DNA from: Sclerodactyla briareus
Lineage: Eukaryota; Echinodermata; Holothuroidea; Dendrochirotida; Sclerodactylidae
Length of the DNA stretch: 64,000 nucleotides
Assembly (NCBI GenBank): GCA_026419785.1
Contig: JAODTK010003332.1
Location: 1-64,000 of the forward strand
Direction: 5' to 3'
Made by a program: the position numbers and the translations under genes. The notes under the pieces are model-generated. The model did not search any database, was not told where the DNA came from, and was given only the letters and a program-made list of their open reading frames with translations. Within the stretch, counting starts at the first letter, position 1. Each line of letters begins with the position of its first letter. This document shows positions 23,881-34,717 of the stretch, piece by piece.

Positions 23881-23983
23881 CAGTGAATCATTTCAACACT
23901 CGCTTTCAAACTTTCCCTCGACTTCCTGAGGTGGGGAAGTCAAGACCTGGATTGATTTTGAAGTGTTCTTTTTTTTCCTGCTT

Positions 23984-24138
23984 ACTGATCTTGATCCAAT
24001 ACACCGATGACATGTCATCGCAATATATACCGAACTGCGCCTCATCAGTTCGCTCAACTTACAACTTCATGACAATCAAATTCCGTTCAGACGGAGCCGC
24101 TGAAGGAAATGGAATTTCAAGAGGCTTCTTGGTCGACG
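23984..24138 (+). CDS. CUB domain 3, C-terminal exon
   Basis: A single frame reads IQYTDDMSSQYIPNCASS, then YNFMTIKFRSDGAAEG and ISRGFLVDG, matching the exposed strand (N.m.I.F.SD) and terminal GFxxxx of a CUB domain. The Cys before ASS fits the CG position. A pyrimidine-rich tract (ttctttttttttcctgctta) precedes it but no AG sits at the expected place, so the start is approximate; the donor (cgacg|gtggag) is also weak. No frame change inside. Confidence 0.65.
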
Positions 24139-24540
24139 GTGGAGTGATGATAGATTCCCTCCCTAAAGACTCCTTTATTTGAAGTTTGTGTCAGGAGAAA
24201 TCTAAGGAAAACTGATGATGTGAACTTGTCAGTTGACCAGGTCTGTAAGTTTCTCTCACTCTCTACAGGAGATTATGTGCCACTAGAATATGTATTTATC
24301 TTTGAAGCCACCATAACGGTTATATTTCCCTCAGGGGGCTGATGAGGGAAAGTTATCATTGATTTAATTTCTTTCCAACTATGTGAATGCCATGTCACTC
24401 TATATTCTATCTACTATCTATATATCTATCTATATAATCTATCCTTCCATCTATCCAGTAGTAAACTTTTGGTTTTTGGGCCTCAAAATGTTTGTGCTTT
24501 GATGAATCTCACCAACTTGGTCACAATGTTTATTGACTGA
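24139..24540. other. Intron, nothing recognised apart from (TATC)n
   Basis: A short TATC/TCTA tract lies at about 24405-24460. No gene or element ends seen. Confidence 0.5.
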
Positions 24541-25498
24541 TGGGGTCATTGTTGACCACCTGTAGGTCTAGGTCAAATGGCATTAAAGGGGCCCAATGAG
24601 TTATCATGTGAAACTGTCAAAATGGTACTGTCTCATTCAAGTTTTTATGCACAGTGCGTGATGGTCTGTCATATCGATGGTCTAATAGCCGTTCCCTCTC
24701 GGGGTGTTCAGGAATTTTCTATTCAAGGCTCACTTAAGCCTGAGGGCCCACTTTATGGAATCTCACACAATGGTAATTGAAATGCATCTCTTTTCCCACA
24801 AGCTTCAAATCATTTTCTTTTTTCTCTCCAATGTTACATGTATGGCTTTTGGGTAGAGTGCCATTGGGGGTGTTTGGGAATATTGGCCTATGGCCCACTT
24901 TGGGCTCCAGGGCCCATTATATTAAATACTGTGCAAAATCTTGTATCTCCTACAAATTTTGGGTGCATAGTGCTGACAAGCGGTCATAATGGAATTGGCT
25001 AACAGCCAAACCGCCGGGTCGTTCAGGAATTTTCCCATTTCAATGGCAAGGTGGGCCCATTTATTTCACACAATGGTACTTGAAACCATCCTTCCCACAA
25101 GCTTCAATTTATTTCCCTTCACAGTTACATGAATGGTTCTTGGGTGAGGGCCATTGGGGGGTGCTCAGGAACTTAGGGCCTGGGCCCACTTGGGCCGTGG
25201 GCCCATAATTTGAAATGCTGCAAAATCCTGTATCTCCAACAAATTCTGTCGCACATGCGCTGTCCTGTCATAAGCTCTCACCAGCCTATTTTGATGGGGC
25301 TACTTGTAATGCCCATGTCCATTTCATTTATCCTCTATCTATTCATCCAGTCTGTATTCCTTCCCTTTGCTTTTTGAGCCACCAAATTTTGTGCTTCAAT
25401 GAATCTTGACCCAAACTTGGTCACAATGATTATTTATGACCATTGAAGGGGCGCAATGGGTCATGATGTGGAAACTCTGCAAAGGATACTTCTGCTGA
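24541..25498 (+). repeat. Repeat family D, tandem-like units of ~330 bp
   Basis: Three diverged units sharing 'gttcaggaattttc', 'cacacaatggtacttgaaa', 'cccacaagcttcaat', 'ggccattggggg' and 'gggcccat'. The same family fills 60.85-62.22 kb. The short open frames here (24577-24989) are repeat sequence. Confidence 0.75.
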
Positions 25499-26089
25499 TT
25501 AAGGCCCGGTCACACCGCCAGAACTTTGCTGTAGCGTTCCTGGAGCGGTGAAAAAAAAATTCATCTTCACCGATCGTTTTTACCGTTCCCAACCGTTTGA
25601 AAGAAGTTGGCCTCCGTTAAGGACCCCAAAAAAAAAAACAAAAACAAAAACGCCTATACTCTCGGCACCGCTGATGGTCCCTCTACCGCTCGGAAACTGT
25701 TTGTAGCCTGCAACAAATATTGGGACGGTGAGGATCGGGTAATTTTCCTTCCTTCCGCTCCACGCAAAGTTCACCGCCGCTCTAGCAACACCCAGTCAAA
25801 GTTTTGCACCCCCCGCTAGACGCAAGTTCGTGGACGCTAGGGTCCGCTAGCCCAACGCAGAAACTCTTGAACGCTGGACCACACCACCGCTATTTCCCGC
25901 CAGCTTGGCCAGTGGCGGTGATTAAACGTTGCAACAACTTTGGCGGAGCGTTGTGTATAGCGTTTTTAGAGCAGACAACAACGGGATTGCTGTAACGGTG
26001 TTCCGGGCGTTGAAACAATGATCCTTGGCGGTGATGAACTTTGGTTTGGCGTTGGTTTGAGGTGTCGGAGCGGGACCAGAATTTGTGGC

Positions 26090-26098
26090 TATAAATAC
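26090..26098 (+). promoter_or_regulatory. TATA box inside the Harbinger-like element
   Basis: The text tataaatac lies about 75 bases upstream of the ATG at 26166, and the element orientation fits a promoter for the coding exon that follows. Confidence 0.6.
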
Positions 26099-26165
26099 GG
26101 GGTGATGGACCAGAGTCCACGCTGTCATTGAGTGGAGATGATCGAATTTGTTCAAGTGTACTACC

Positions 26166-26447
26166 ATGGATGCTGGAGACCTTGCTATGATTGGTGCACT
26201 ACTCCATCAGCAGAATGATAACCTCCTCCCAGATTGCAACCAAGCTGTTAACGAGAAGAGAAAAGAGAGCAAAACGAGAATCAAGTTTGTGTGGGTCCGA
26301 GGCTGCTGCCTTTCCCTTTTCCTCCAGGCTCCCCTTCTTTGTCGCCGGGCAGAGAACTTCAACCATACTTCTGTCCAAAACTGTCCTAAATGCTATCAAA
26401 GCACTCCTTTTCCCTCTGTAGTCCGAACGCGTTATGATGGCCGCTAA
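26166..26447 (+). pseudogene. Truncated Harbinger transposase-like N-terminal exon
   Basis: Opens MDAGDLAMIGALLHQQNDNL and reaches a basic block, RKESKTRIKFVWVRGCC. The Arg-rich segment followed by W-V-R resembles the (K/R)RRxxWVRPW motif near the N-terminus of PIF/Harbinger transposases, preceded by a short helical region, which is the usual layout. The DDE catalytic domain is absent: about 90 residues on, the frame ends, and an aataaa signal follows at 26462. Most likely an internal deletion left only the first exon and the 3' end. Similarity is by eye to a short motif. Confidence 0.5.
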
Positions 26448-26460
26448 CCCCTAACCACCT

Positions 26461-26468
26461 CTAATAAA
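26461..26468 (+). terminator. Poly(A) signal in Harbinger-like element
   Basis: ctaataaagt just downstream of the truncated coding frame. Confidence 0.5.
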
Positions 26469-26739
26469 GTATCCGCCGAGGGCCAGCCGCCGGCAATGCG
26501 CCGAACTCCGCTCTACTAACGCTCGCATAACCGCTGAACCAACGTTCGCTACCGTTCGCCACCGTTAAACCAACACTAAAGCACGCGCTTCAGCGGTGCA
26601 CCGCTACGGCAACTCCAGTCTTTTCGGGAGTTCCCCTATTTTGAGCGCGGTGACGAGGATTGGCGAAATTTTTCCCCCTCCCCACCTTCAAGGAACGCTT
26701 AGCAAGTTCGGGCAGTGGTGACGCAGGCCTTTATGAGGA

Positions 26740-28426
26740 TTACCTGACCACATGACATGTTATCATTGATTAAGTGGTACCTATTCATTGTATAGGATTG
26801 GCAGTGGAAAGGTCATCAACGGGTGTTACTAAGGCAATTTTGTTTCAAATCGTAGAAAAAAAGCGATTTGCATGTTTCTGGTCCTGGAAATGCTCATGCT
26901 TCGATGGCCATTGACCAAAGTTGGACGTAATATTCAGTGACTGCGGGTTGACATTTGGCACCCCCAAGGTCAAGGTCCAAGTATTGAGGCATCCTAATGG
27001 GCCTTTGTGTGAAAAACTGTATCTCCTCTCACAAATGAAGATGTATCTCCATGATGCTCGCTCATGTCCCATCAGAGGTTAGTATACTGAAATCAATGCA
27101 CAGGTCGCAAATAACCATATCATACCAGTTTCACCTACAATATTTAAAATTTGTCCCGGATTGAGCTACTGAACCATTTGTTTCTCTAGTTAACGTAATA
27201 TTACCGGAACAAAAATTGAGAGAGCGCTGGGTGGCCAACCCTAACCCTTTTGTTACTACTTACTACTGCCAATCTTCAATGACACATGGTGTATGCAAGT
27301 CCTGTATAGGGTGAGTAGCATACTGAAGGACTCCGAGTCCGGTCTTCGGTCTGGAGACCGGTCTCAAGTCCTTTTTTCAGGGACTCGGACTCGACCCAAA
27401 GTACTCGGACTCGGTCGGATCCTGGTCCAGTCCCTCTATTTTTTACAAATACAGAACTTCATTTTACGATCGTAAAAGACAATCAAAATAATACGCACGA
27501 CGCTCTAAACAACCTAACGTAGCCCAAACTGTTCCCCCGTACTTCTTCCGACTGCCTCTATGTCCTAAATCAGGAGGGAAATTACATCATTCTCACACAG
27601 CTGCGGGCATGTTTTACGGTCACTTAAAATTTAAAATAATCACTTATGAGATAACGATACATTGCTACAAACACATACTACTTTGTGCCGAAAAGTTTTT
27701 GCTAGTCAGGAAAACTGTTTTGCATTCTAAAATCAACATTGGACAAATATATCTATTTTTGTTTTAAAAACGAACATGAATGGTGATACCTACTATCCGA
27801 AGTTACATCCTTATTCCTGTTTTAAATGATACAATAACACTACATTAAAACACCACCTGGAATACTTTTTCCGGGGAATATTTTAGCCTACTCTCACCTC
27901 AATTGTGCCATCTTATGTTTAGATACTCTCTTACCATGGTGCTTCGCATATTCTGTTATCATCATGACAATTGGGCAGTCTATTTTCCTGCCTACATGGT
28001 AAATCTATGTGAATAGATCATGGCGGATGTTACCGGCAGGCGTTGTAATTCTCTATAATTCATGGGTGCAATTGCTTTTGCGCCACGAACGTTTGCAGTA
28101 AACACTTTCGATATCTCTTGATCGATATGCGTCAGCTCACTTCATTCATGTGGCATGGCATATATAACGAATAGTGGGGGAAAAAAAAAAAGGTTTTAAG
28201 TAATAGAAAATGTATGTGAATAAAAAGAGTGTTTCACAGGGAGGGGAGGAAAGGGTTTAATGATGAAGAATCCTCCCATAAAAAGGAAAAGTATATGAAT
28301 GTGGAAGAGAGCATTTCATTCTCTATGCTTCTCAATGCTAGTAATGCATGCATCAATATTTACAAAAATTAATTTTCAAATTAATATTGGTCACTTTCAT
28401 AATGGATTTGCCTGTATACGCTCCAG
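26740..28426. other. Intron: family D fragment and hAT-like terminal fragment
   Basis: 26750-27070 holds a diverged piece of family D ('ctggtc...tgcttcgatg', 'ccaaagttgg'). At 27325-27435 the tract 'actccgagtccgg', 'gagaccggtct', 'gggactcggactcg' and 'gtactcggactcgg' looks like the repeated terminal region of a hAT-type element, but no matching right end was found. The rest (27440-28420) is AT-rich with nothing recognised. Confidence 0.35.
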
Positions 28427-28631
28427 GGAGTCCTGGCCTTACACGGACACCTCTCCTCTGGTTTTTTGGTAAGGCTGCGTGGTACCTACCCTGCATAGCT
28501 GGACGGATATCCTCACAGGGATTCGCAACCAGAGGGTATGGACCATGACGGCCCACTGTGGAATATCTGAATACAGGTCAGCCCTGGCGATGCCATACTG
28601 ATAACGTTCGACAAAGTCTTTGAAATTGAAG
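28427..28631 (+). CDS. CUB domain 4, N-terminal exon
   Basis: Ends at the strong donor ttgaag|gtaagc. The 3' part is clear: GPLWNI in the C-x-W-x-I position, then PGDAILITFDKVFEIE, the central strand and acidic end of a CUB N-half. Upstream, RISSQGFATRGYGP fits the G.I.SPGF.. segment. A stop and at least one indel separate these parts. The start is uncertain: acceptor-like AGs sit at 28426 (tacgctccag) and 28498 (accctgcatag); the former gives the length usual for this gene. Pairs with the exon at 34567. Confidence 0.65.
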
Positions 28632-29185
28632 GTAAGCTGTTACTACTTAACTTCATATCAGACATCTCGAGCCAAAACCAACCATCGTTGAAAGTGTCCT
28701 CCTGATTGCATCTCAGGAATGGTCATAGTTAGGGGCGTAAATATGGGGAGGGGGTGTGGGGGCGATGTGCAACCCCCCTGAGATATTGAAAATTTGGTCC
28801 TGTAGTGGCAAAGAAAATGTCGGTCCTCTGAGCGTCTAAAAGCCCATTGTTATGAACCTGAAGCCATAAAAACTGTAAAACAAATGGACCGTGTACAGAG
28901 GAAGCCACTACAGAAAGATTTGGCTACCTACCTACCCCCCTCCCCCCCCCCCCCCCCCCCCCCCTCGTTGTGAACGTCACCCACGGTCGCCGACGAAAAA
29001 CCTGGGAAAATTACGAAACAGTCAATCAAAAAAATCATTCAGTCCCAAACGTTCCACCCCCCTTGAATTGTGTTTAAGCCGCCTGGTCATAGTCTTTCCT
29101 CGACTGTGGAGCCTAGAAACGTTTGTGCAAGTCTATATACCTTCATCAACTGCCTAATTCAAATGATACATTTTTCTCGCTTAAC
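28632..29185. other. Intron: G-rich and C-rich arms
   Basis: 'ggggagggggtgtggggg' (28744-28761) and a long C-rich tract (28936-28964) face each other about 200 bp apart and could be arms of a small foldback element. No target duplication was confirmed. Confidence 0.35.
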
Positions 29186-29189
29186 TTTG

Positions 29190-31940
29190 GTTCAAGGCCG
29201 AGACATAGTGGTCACTTTGTTTGTGTTGTGTGTCTGTCTGCTGTCTCTGTCTGTCCGTCGTCTGTCCGTAATGTTTCGGTTCGATTCTCCTTAACGTGAA
29301 GCCATCCATGCTGGGAGACCTTTCTCTGGAGGTGCGCGATTAAGAGTTGCCGATGTGCAGAAGGTTCCAGTTTTCGACCAAAAGCCATACTCATTTGCAT
29401 AAATTTGCATATTAACGAAAATTGGCCCCGGAGCTTGTGTACAAGATACTCTTGTATCGTAGATTTGCATTGGTGTGCCGTCGGAGTCTTACCAACTAGA
29501 AGAGTACATACACAATTGATTAGATTCCTGGCATGATATAGCTAATTACTTAGTCTAATTTGCATACTTTCTGCGATCTTTTTTGAAGTTCCGTTGGGAT
29601 TTCGCGAAACTCGGTGGAGATATGTAGCAAAGTCCGCGATGATTTTACAGTAGGACGAGGGCACCGAAGGTGTCATTTAAATGTTCTAATTCCGAATTCA
29701 CCTAGTCCCATTTGCATAATTTAATGCATATATTTTAAAGTTGGTTAATCCTCATGAACGTGTGGAGATGGGTACTACTCCTTTGATCCTGATAAATTTA
29801 ACAAACGTGTAAAGGTCAACTTAAGGTCTTTAATGTGAATAATTTTCCATAAATTACGCAATTTTTCGAATTTTTTAAATGGCCAGTACAATTTAGAATG
29901 AATGCGTTAGGGTGCTTGTAGAGATTTTGACATGGTCATTTTTTGGTTCAGTAATCAAACAACATCAAAAGACAAGTTCAAAAGGTCAAAGGTCAAGTTT
30001 TAAGAAAATGTGCTTATTTTAGGAGTTACGGGCCAAAGAAAAAAAACTGTCGATTTTTGGATATGTGATAGTTCTCTGTCTTCTACAGACGCAACCAACT
30101 CCCGCTTCGATCTGACACCGGTTCTTCAAGTTACAAGGGGCAAATGGTTGATTTGAATAACCTTTGGGCGATAGCATAGAGCATGTGTACCTTATTACAT
30201 AATGCTTTTGGGGCTTGGTGCATCACATTGAGGCAAGCATTTTTCATAAAAACCGTCATGTCATCAAAGGTCATTCAAGGTCACTTAAGGACCAAAAACT
30301 GTCAAATAATAACATTTTCTGCAGTCATTTCTAGTGACTGTGTGTGATATGGCTGAAATTTTGGGACATGCTGCATATTAACCAGGGTAACTTGTTCATA
30401 TGACCGTTATGTCATCAAAGGTCATTCAAGGTCACTTAAGGACCAAAAACTGTCAAATAATAACATTTCCTGCAACAACCTCACAGACTGTACGCTACCA
30501 CCTTTTTTTGTCTCGCCTGAACTTTGTTAAGGGAGAGACATAGTGGTCACTTTGTTGTCTGTCTGTCTGTCTGTCTGTCCGTATGTGCGGTTGATATCTC
30601 CTGAACTGTGGAGGCCATCATGCTGGGACCTTTTTGGAGGGAGTGCGCGATTAAGAGTTGCCGATGTGCATCCCCTTTATCGACCCAAAAGACCATACTC
30701 ATTTGCATAAATTTGCATATTTAACGGAAATTGGCCCCGGAGCTTGTGTACAAGATAGCTCTTGATCGTAGATGCATTGGTGATGCCGTCGGATTCTATA
30801 ACAACTACTGAAGAGTTACACAAAGTGATAGATTCCTGGCATGATATATGCTAATAAGTAGTCTACTTTGCATAATTCTGCGATTACTTTGAAGTTGTTG
30901 GATTCGCGCAAACGAAACTCGGTGGATGAGGCGTCTATCAATGTCCCGATGAATTTTACAGTAGGGACGAGGGCACCGAAGGTCATTTAATGTTACTAAT
31001 CCGAATTCACCTAGTCCCATTTGCATAATTTATGCATATTTTAAAGTTGGTTGAATCCTCATGAAACTTGGTGGAGATGGTTACACCTTTGATCCTGATT
31101 AATATAACACGTGCAAAGTCACTTAATGTCATTTAATGTGCATATTTTGCAGAAATTACGCAGTTTTTTGAAGTTTTGTTAAATGGCAGTAACAATTGAA
31201 GACTTCATTCATGGTGCTCCTAAAGATTTGTCATGGTATTTTTGGGTTCAGTGGATCAAACAACACTAAAGACAAGGTCAAAGTCCAAGTCCCAATTTTT
31301 AAGAAAATTATGCGTTATTTGTGAGTTACAGCCAAGAATCAAACTGTCATTTTGGGGTATGTGTAGAGCTCTGTGTGCTTCATAGAAAACCAACCTCCCG
31401 CTTCGATCTGACAACCTCCCTGTCTTCATTTACAAGGGCCAAAGGTCGATTTTGAAACCTTTTGGTCGATAGCATAGCATGTGTACCTGATTACATAATG
31501 CTTTTGGGGCTTGTGCATCACATCGAGGCAAGCATTTTTCATAAAAACCGTCATGTCATCAAAGGTCATTTAATGTCACGCATGGACCAAGAAATGCCAA
31601 ATAATAACATTTCCTGCAACAGCTTCTAATTACTGTGTGTGATATGGGCGGCATGTTGGGACATGCAAAGCATTTTATCAATGTACATTTTTTCATACAA
31701 ACTGTAATGTCATTAAAGGTCATTCAAGGTCACTTATGGCCCATAATGCCATAATAACATTCCCTGCAATAGCCTCCAAAGACTGTATGTATAATGGCTT
31801 ATTTTCGAGACCACAGGTCTCATTCAATGATGGGAATATTTCATAAACTGTTATGTCATCACAGGCCATTCAATTATCCGAATCTTATTGTGAGAAGTAT
31901 TGAAACTAGTCATATCCCCAACAAAACTCCATACATGTTT
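29190..31940 (+). repeat. Repeat A, two tandem copies
   Basis: Copies begin near 29190 and 30510. Landmarks in order: 'gagacatagtggtcactttg', a (CTGT)n tract, 'gattaagagttgccgatgtg', 'accatactcatttgcataaa', 'gattcctggcatgatata', 'agtagggacgagggcaccga', 'cccgcttcgatctgacac' and 'gtcatcaaaggtcatt'. Unclassified; no coding frame. Further copies at 53988-55264 (+), 56096-58860 (-), and fragments at 37468-37700 and 41135-41350. Confidence 0.85.
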
Positions 31941-33650
31941 TGATTATTATTTTCCCCTCTCGCCTACCCATTTAAGAAGGTATGTCTAGCTCAGCATCAC
32001 TAATCAATTATGCAGAACTATCTATTTGAATTTTGTAGTCATTTCAACTTTCAACCTCTCAGGTAATGGTATTTCCCTTCATCTTAACTAGTATTACTGT
32101 CTGTAACAGACAGAGATTTTTTATTTATTGTCTGTGATATCAACTCATGGGCCTACCTGTTGACAAAAATGTAGAGGTTAAAACCATGGTTGCAAGCTGA
32201 GTTACAGTGTATCACCTATATATAGCACCTATATATAGCCATAGTCCAGCAATACAGTAGGGCTATGTACATGTCACAGCCAACAAGCCTGAGGAGGGTG
32301 TCAGGTTCCCCACGGGAATGCTGCAAGTAGCTGTGGGTGGGTTTGAACTCCCTCGGGAGTTTCTGGAAGTAGTAGATGTAAATATAAGTGGGCATACTCT
32401 TCGATTATAGATGCTATTGCTATAGTTAATTTTTTTCATTCCATCAACACTTATTTCTATAATTATTCGCTATATAAAATTGCATTATTCATGATATCTA
32501 CATTATTAATTTACATAGACTGGAGGTCATTCGTGTGTCTACTTTGCATGGCTCATTCAATTTCAAGTTCGTTTGATTTTCATAAAACTTTCGAAGAGAT
32601 TTGAGGAATATTTGAAGTCAGAAAACTGGGTCATGGAATTTCTGTTGGCTATTGTGTCTAATTTTACCTTGTGAATTGTTTGTTGCAATCTGACTAAAAG
32701 AACAAATCACTGATCGCGCCAACCAGGGCAGACCTGGGGGCGATCGCCTTTTAAGAATGGTATAGTCTTGGGGCAGCATAGCTGACCAGCATGATGCGGA
32801 AATCACTATTATTGAGCATCATCAATGCAAAATGTTGCAGAGTTTTACTCATTTCAACCCCTCAGGCATGTTTATTCCATTCATCTTAACTTATTATTCT
32901 TATCTGATCCTTTTACAGACAGAGATTTCATCCCTTGTCAAAACCTGCTTTTTATACCTGAGGGTTCACTCCTGCCGTCTAACCTCCTTCTGGCCCCCTA
33001 AACATGACCATAAAATTGTAAATACATTTTCATTTTGTTTACTTACTCCCCAGGCACCTATTCAATAATGAAGGGGTCATGTTACACCTGCAGGAGCTCT
33101 GGTGTGGTGCGATGGGGCGGGTATTGAATGGAATCTTTTGGGTGACAGTGAGGATATACAGACAAAACTTAATTAGATAGACTGCTTTCCACTATGAGCG
33201 GTGGTCTACCCTTCAGTCTCGCCAAAATGTTAACATTGAATCAGGTCACTAGGGGTTATGCAGTGTGTATAATTGCTTGATTCATGCGAATGTTTGTTGA
33301 ATGTTTTGTGAGTTCCGATGAAATGTTATTAAGTGCGGTTCACAATTGGTCCTGAGATACTGATGAGCAAATGGGTCACAGAAGTTTTTTATTGTCTAAT
33401 TTGCATAATTCAGGCACTCTTATTAGTCACATTTCCGCAAAACTTATATGGTAGACATTGTCAATAGCAGTCCTTTCAGATTTGAAAGAAGATTGGTCAC
33501 GATAGTTTTAGTAGAGGGGGCTGTTTCTGTCGAATGCTAATACCAGAACTGAAAGCAACTTTAAATGCCTGTAAATTGTTCGCATGGTGACTAATAGATT
33601 AAAACACTTATCTGCGTACCAGGTAGACCCTGGGGGGGGTCACCTTGTTA
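31941..33650 (+). repeat. Repeat B, two tandem units ending in a palindrome
   Basis: Units at about 31941-32748 and 32749-33650 share 'cctcaggtaatg/catg', 'cagacagagattt', 'cttttaagaatggt' and a terminal palindrome. The first unit's end at 32710-32746 reads gatcgcgccaaccagg, spacer, cctgggggcgatcgc. Other copies: 55265-56095 (-) and 58900-59791 (+). Confidence 0.8.
32710..32746. repeat. 36 bp imperfect palindrome at repeat B boundary
   Basis: gatcgcgccaaccagg faces cctgggggcgatcgc across a short spacer. Versions occur at 33611-33648, 55265-55302 (inverted) and 59758-59791, each at a repeat B edge. Confidence 0.8.
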
Positions 33651-33944
33651 TTTCCGTTAATAGGGGAGCTGGTTATCAATCGCAATTGTGTCCCTTGTTC
33701 AGTATATGTGTTACAGATTTCACACAGTGAAATGAAAAAAGAGCACTAAAACCCCCAAAACCCCTGATTGCAGATTCTACAGTGTTTTGCCTCGTTCAGT
33801 CCGGCATGCCATTTACTTTGACGGTATTGATTACCTAAATGGAGGGAGCTCGTACTGGTATGTGTCTACCCCATTATAGGTATACCACCTCCCTTATTGT
33901 TCTTAGCCAGTGTAATATTAGTCATTATGTATTTATATTCCTAT

Positions 33945-34240
33945 CCAGTGGCATAGCATACGCAGAGATTTGTCTGGGAGGCGGTGGGGGGGGGGTAGGG
34001 TGGGAAACCCAAGGGAAGTGCGCCCTCATAAATTGCCTCCCCCCCTTTGGCAAATTAAGTACAATTTAGCATTTAGAGGCCCCCGAGGCACAGCTGTTGC
34101 AATATTTGCTAAATAACAGCTGCAAAAACCTCTACTGAACTGCAAACTTAGTTTTTTTTGTGTAAATTTGTTATCCTTCGGGTCCTGGGGGGTTTGTTCT
34201 GACCCCCCCCCCCCCACTAGCGTACACCAATTTCCAGTGT
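33945..34240. mobile_element. Small foldback/MITE-like element with G/C arms
   Basis: Left end ccagtggcatagcatacgca followed by a G-rich arm with an 8-9 base G run. The right end, read in reverse, is ccagtg...ttggtgtacgctagtg followed by a G-rich arm (a 14-base C run on the + strand near 34206). Partial inverted similarity of the ends; no clear target duplication. Confidence 0.4.
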
Positions 34241-34566
34241 TGTACATACCGTTGGTCCTCGGAGATGGTATACTGTACATTTGGCCCTTGCAGTAGGCCG
34301 AGCTGAAAATTGTCCCATTCGGACAAAATTGATGAACATTTGATCAAATTGTCTCCCCTCCGTTTAACATTCGTGTATGAACGAAGTTGGGTTGCCCACT
34401 CCTCCACGTCAAAACCCTGCATGACTGAAAATCTTATGTTGCAGTTGAAAGGTCTTTTTAGGTTGTCGAAGGACCCACTAGCCTCCTCCAATAGTAACCT
34501 GACTGCCGTTCTTACCACGGTCCGCCGCAGGCCGTTTCCTGTCAGTACGATTCCCTTCTCTTCTAG

Positions 34567-34717
34567 ACGGAGAGTACTACACTGGGACAGCTCTTAGGGA
34601 GTTACTGTGGCCACCACTGTACCCGACCAAAAAGGTCACATCGGATCAATCCTTGCTGTGTTTGACTCTGACGACTCCCCTCACGGGAGACGGTTTCGCA
34701 TTCAACTACGAATCAGG
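34567..34717 (+). CDS. CUB domain 4, C-terminal exon
   Basis: After the acceptor ttcccttctcttctag and before agg|gtaata. Reads TESTTLGQLLGSYCG, the DGxs.....lGxxCG start of a CUB C-half; then in shifted frames VFDSDD (the F.SD strand) and TGDGFAFNYES, the terminal GFxxxY. Two one-base shifts are needed in about 60 bases around the SDD, so read errors are likely. 151 bp, typical length. Confidence 0.75.

Larger units (their letters stand above)
25502..26730 (+). mobile_element. PIF/Harbinger-like deletion derivative with 5' exon, 1.23 kb
   Basis: Flanked by TTA on both sides (25499-25501 and 26731-26733). Ends are inverted: aggcccggtcacaccgcc-agaactt on the left, and the complement of aggcctgcgtcaccactgcccgaactt on the right. 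The element is unrelated in sequence to the 48221 copy but has the same TWA target preference. Inside are a TATA box, a short coding frame and a poly(A) signal, described separately. Confidence 0.85.

Noticed and set aside
34171..34518. 115-codon minus-strand frame with protein-like composition
   Set aside because: Overlaps the G/C-armed foldback element, has no domain I recognise and no splice support.
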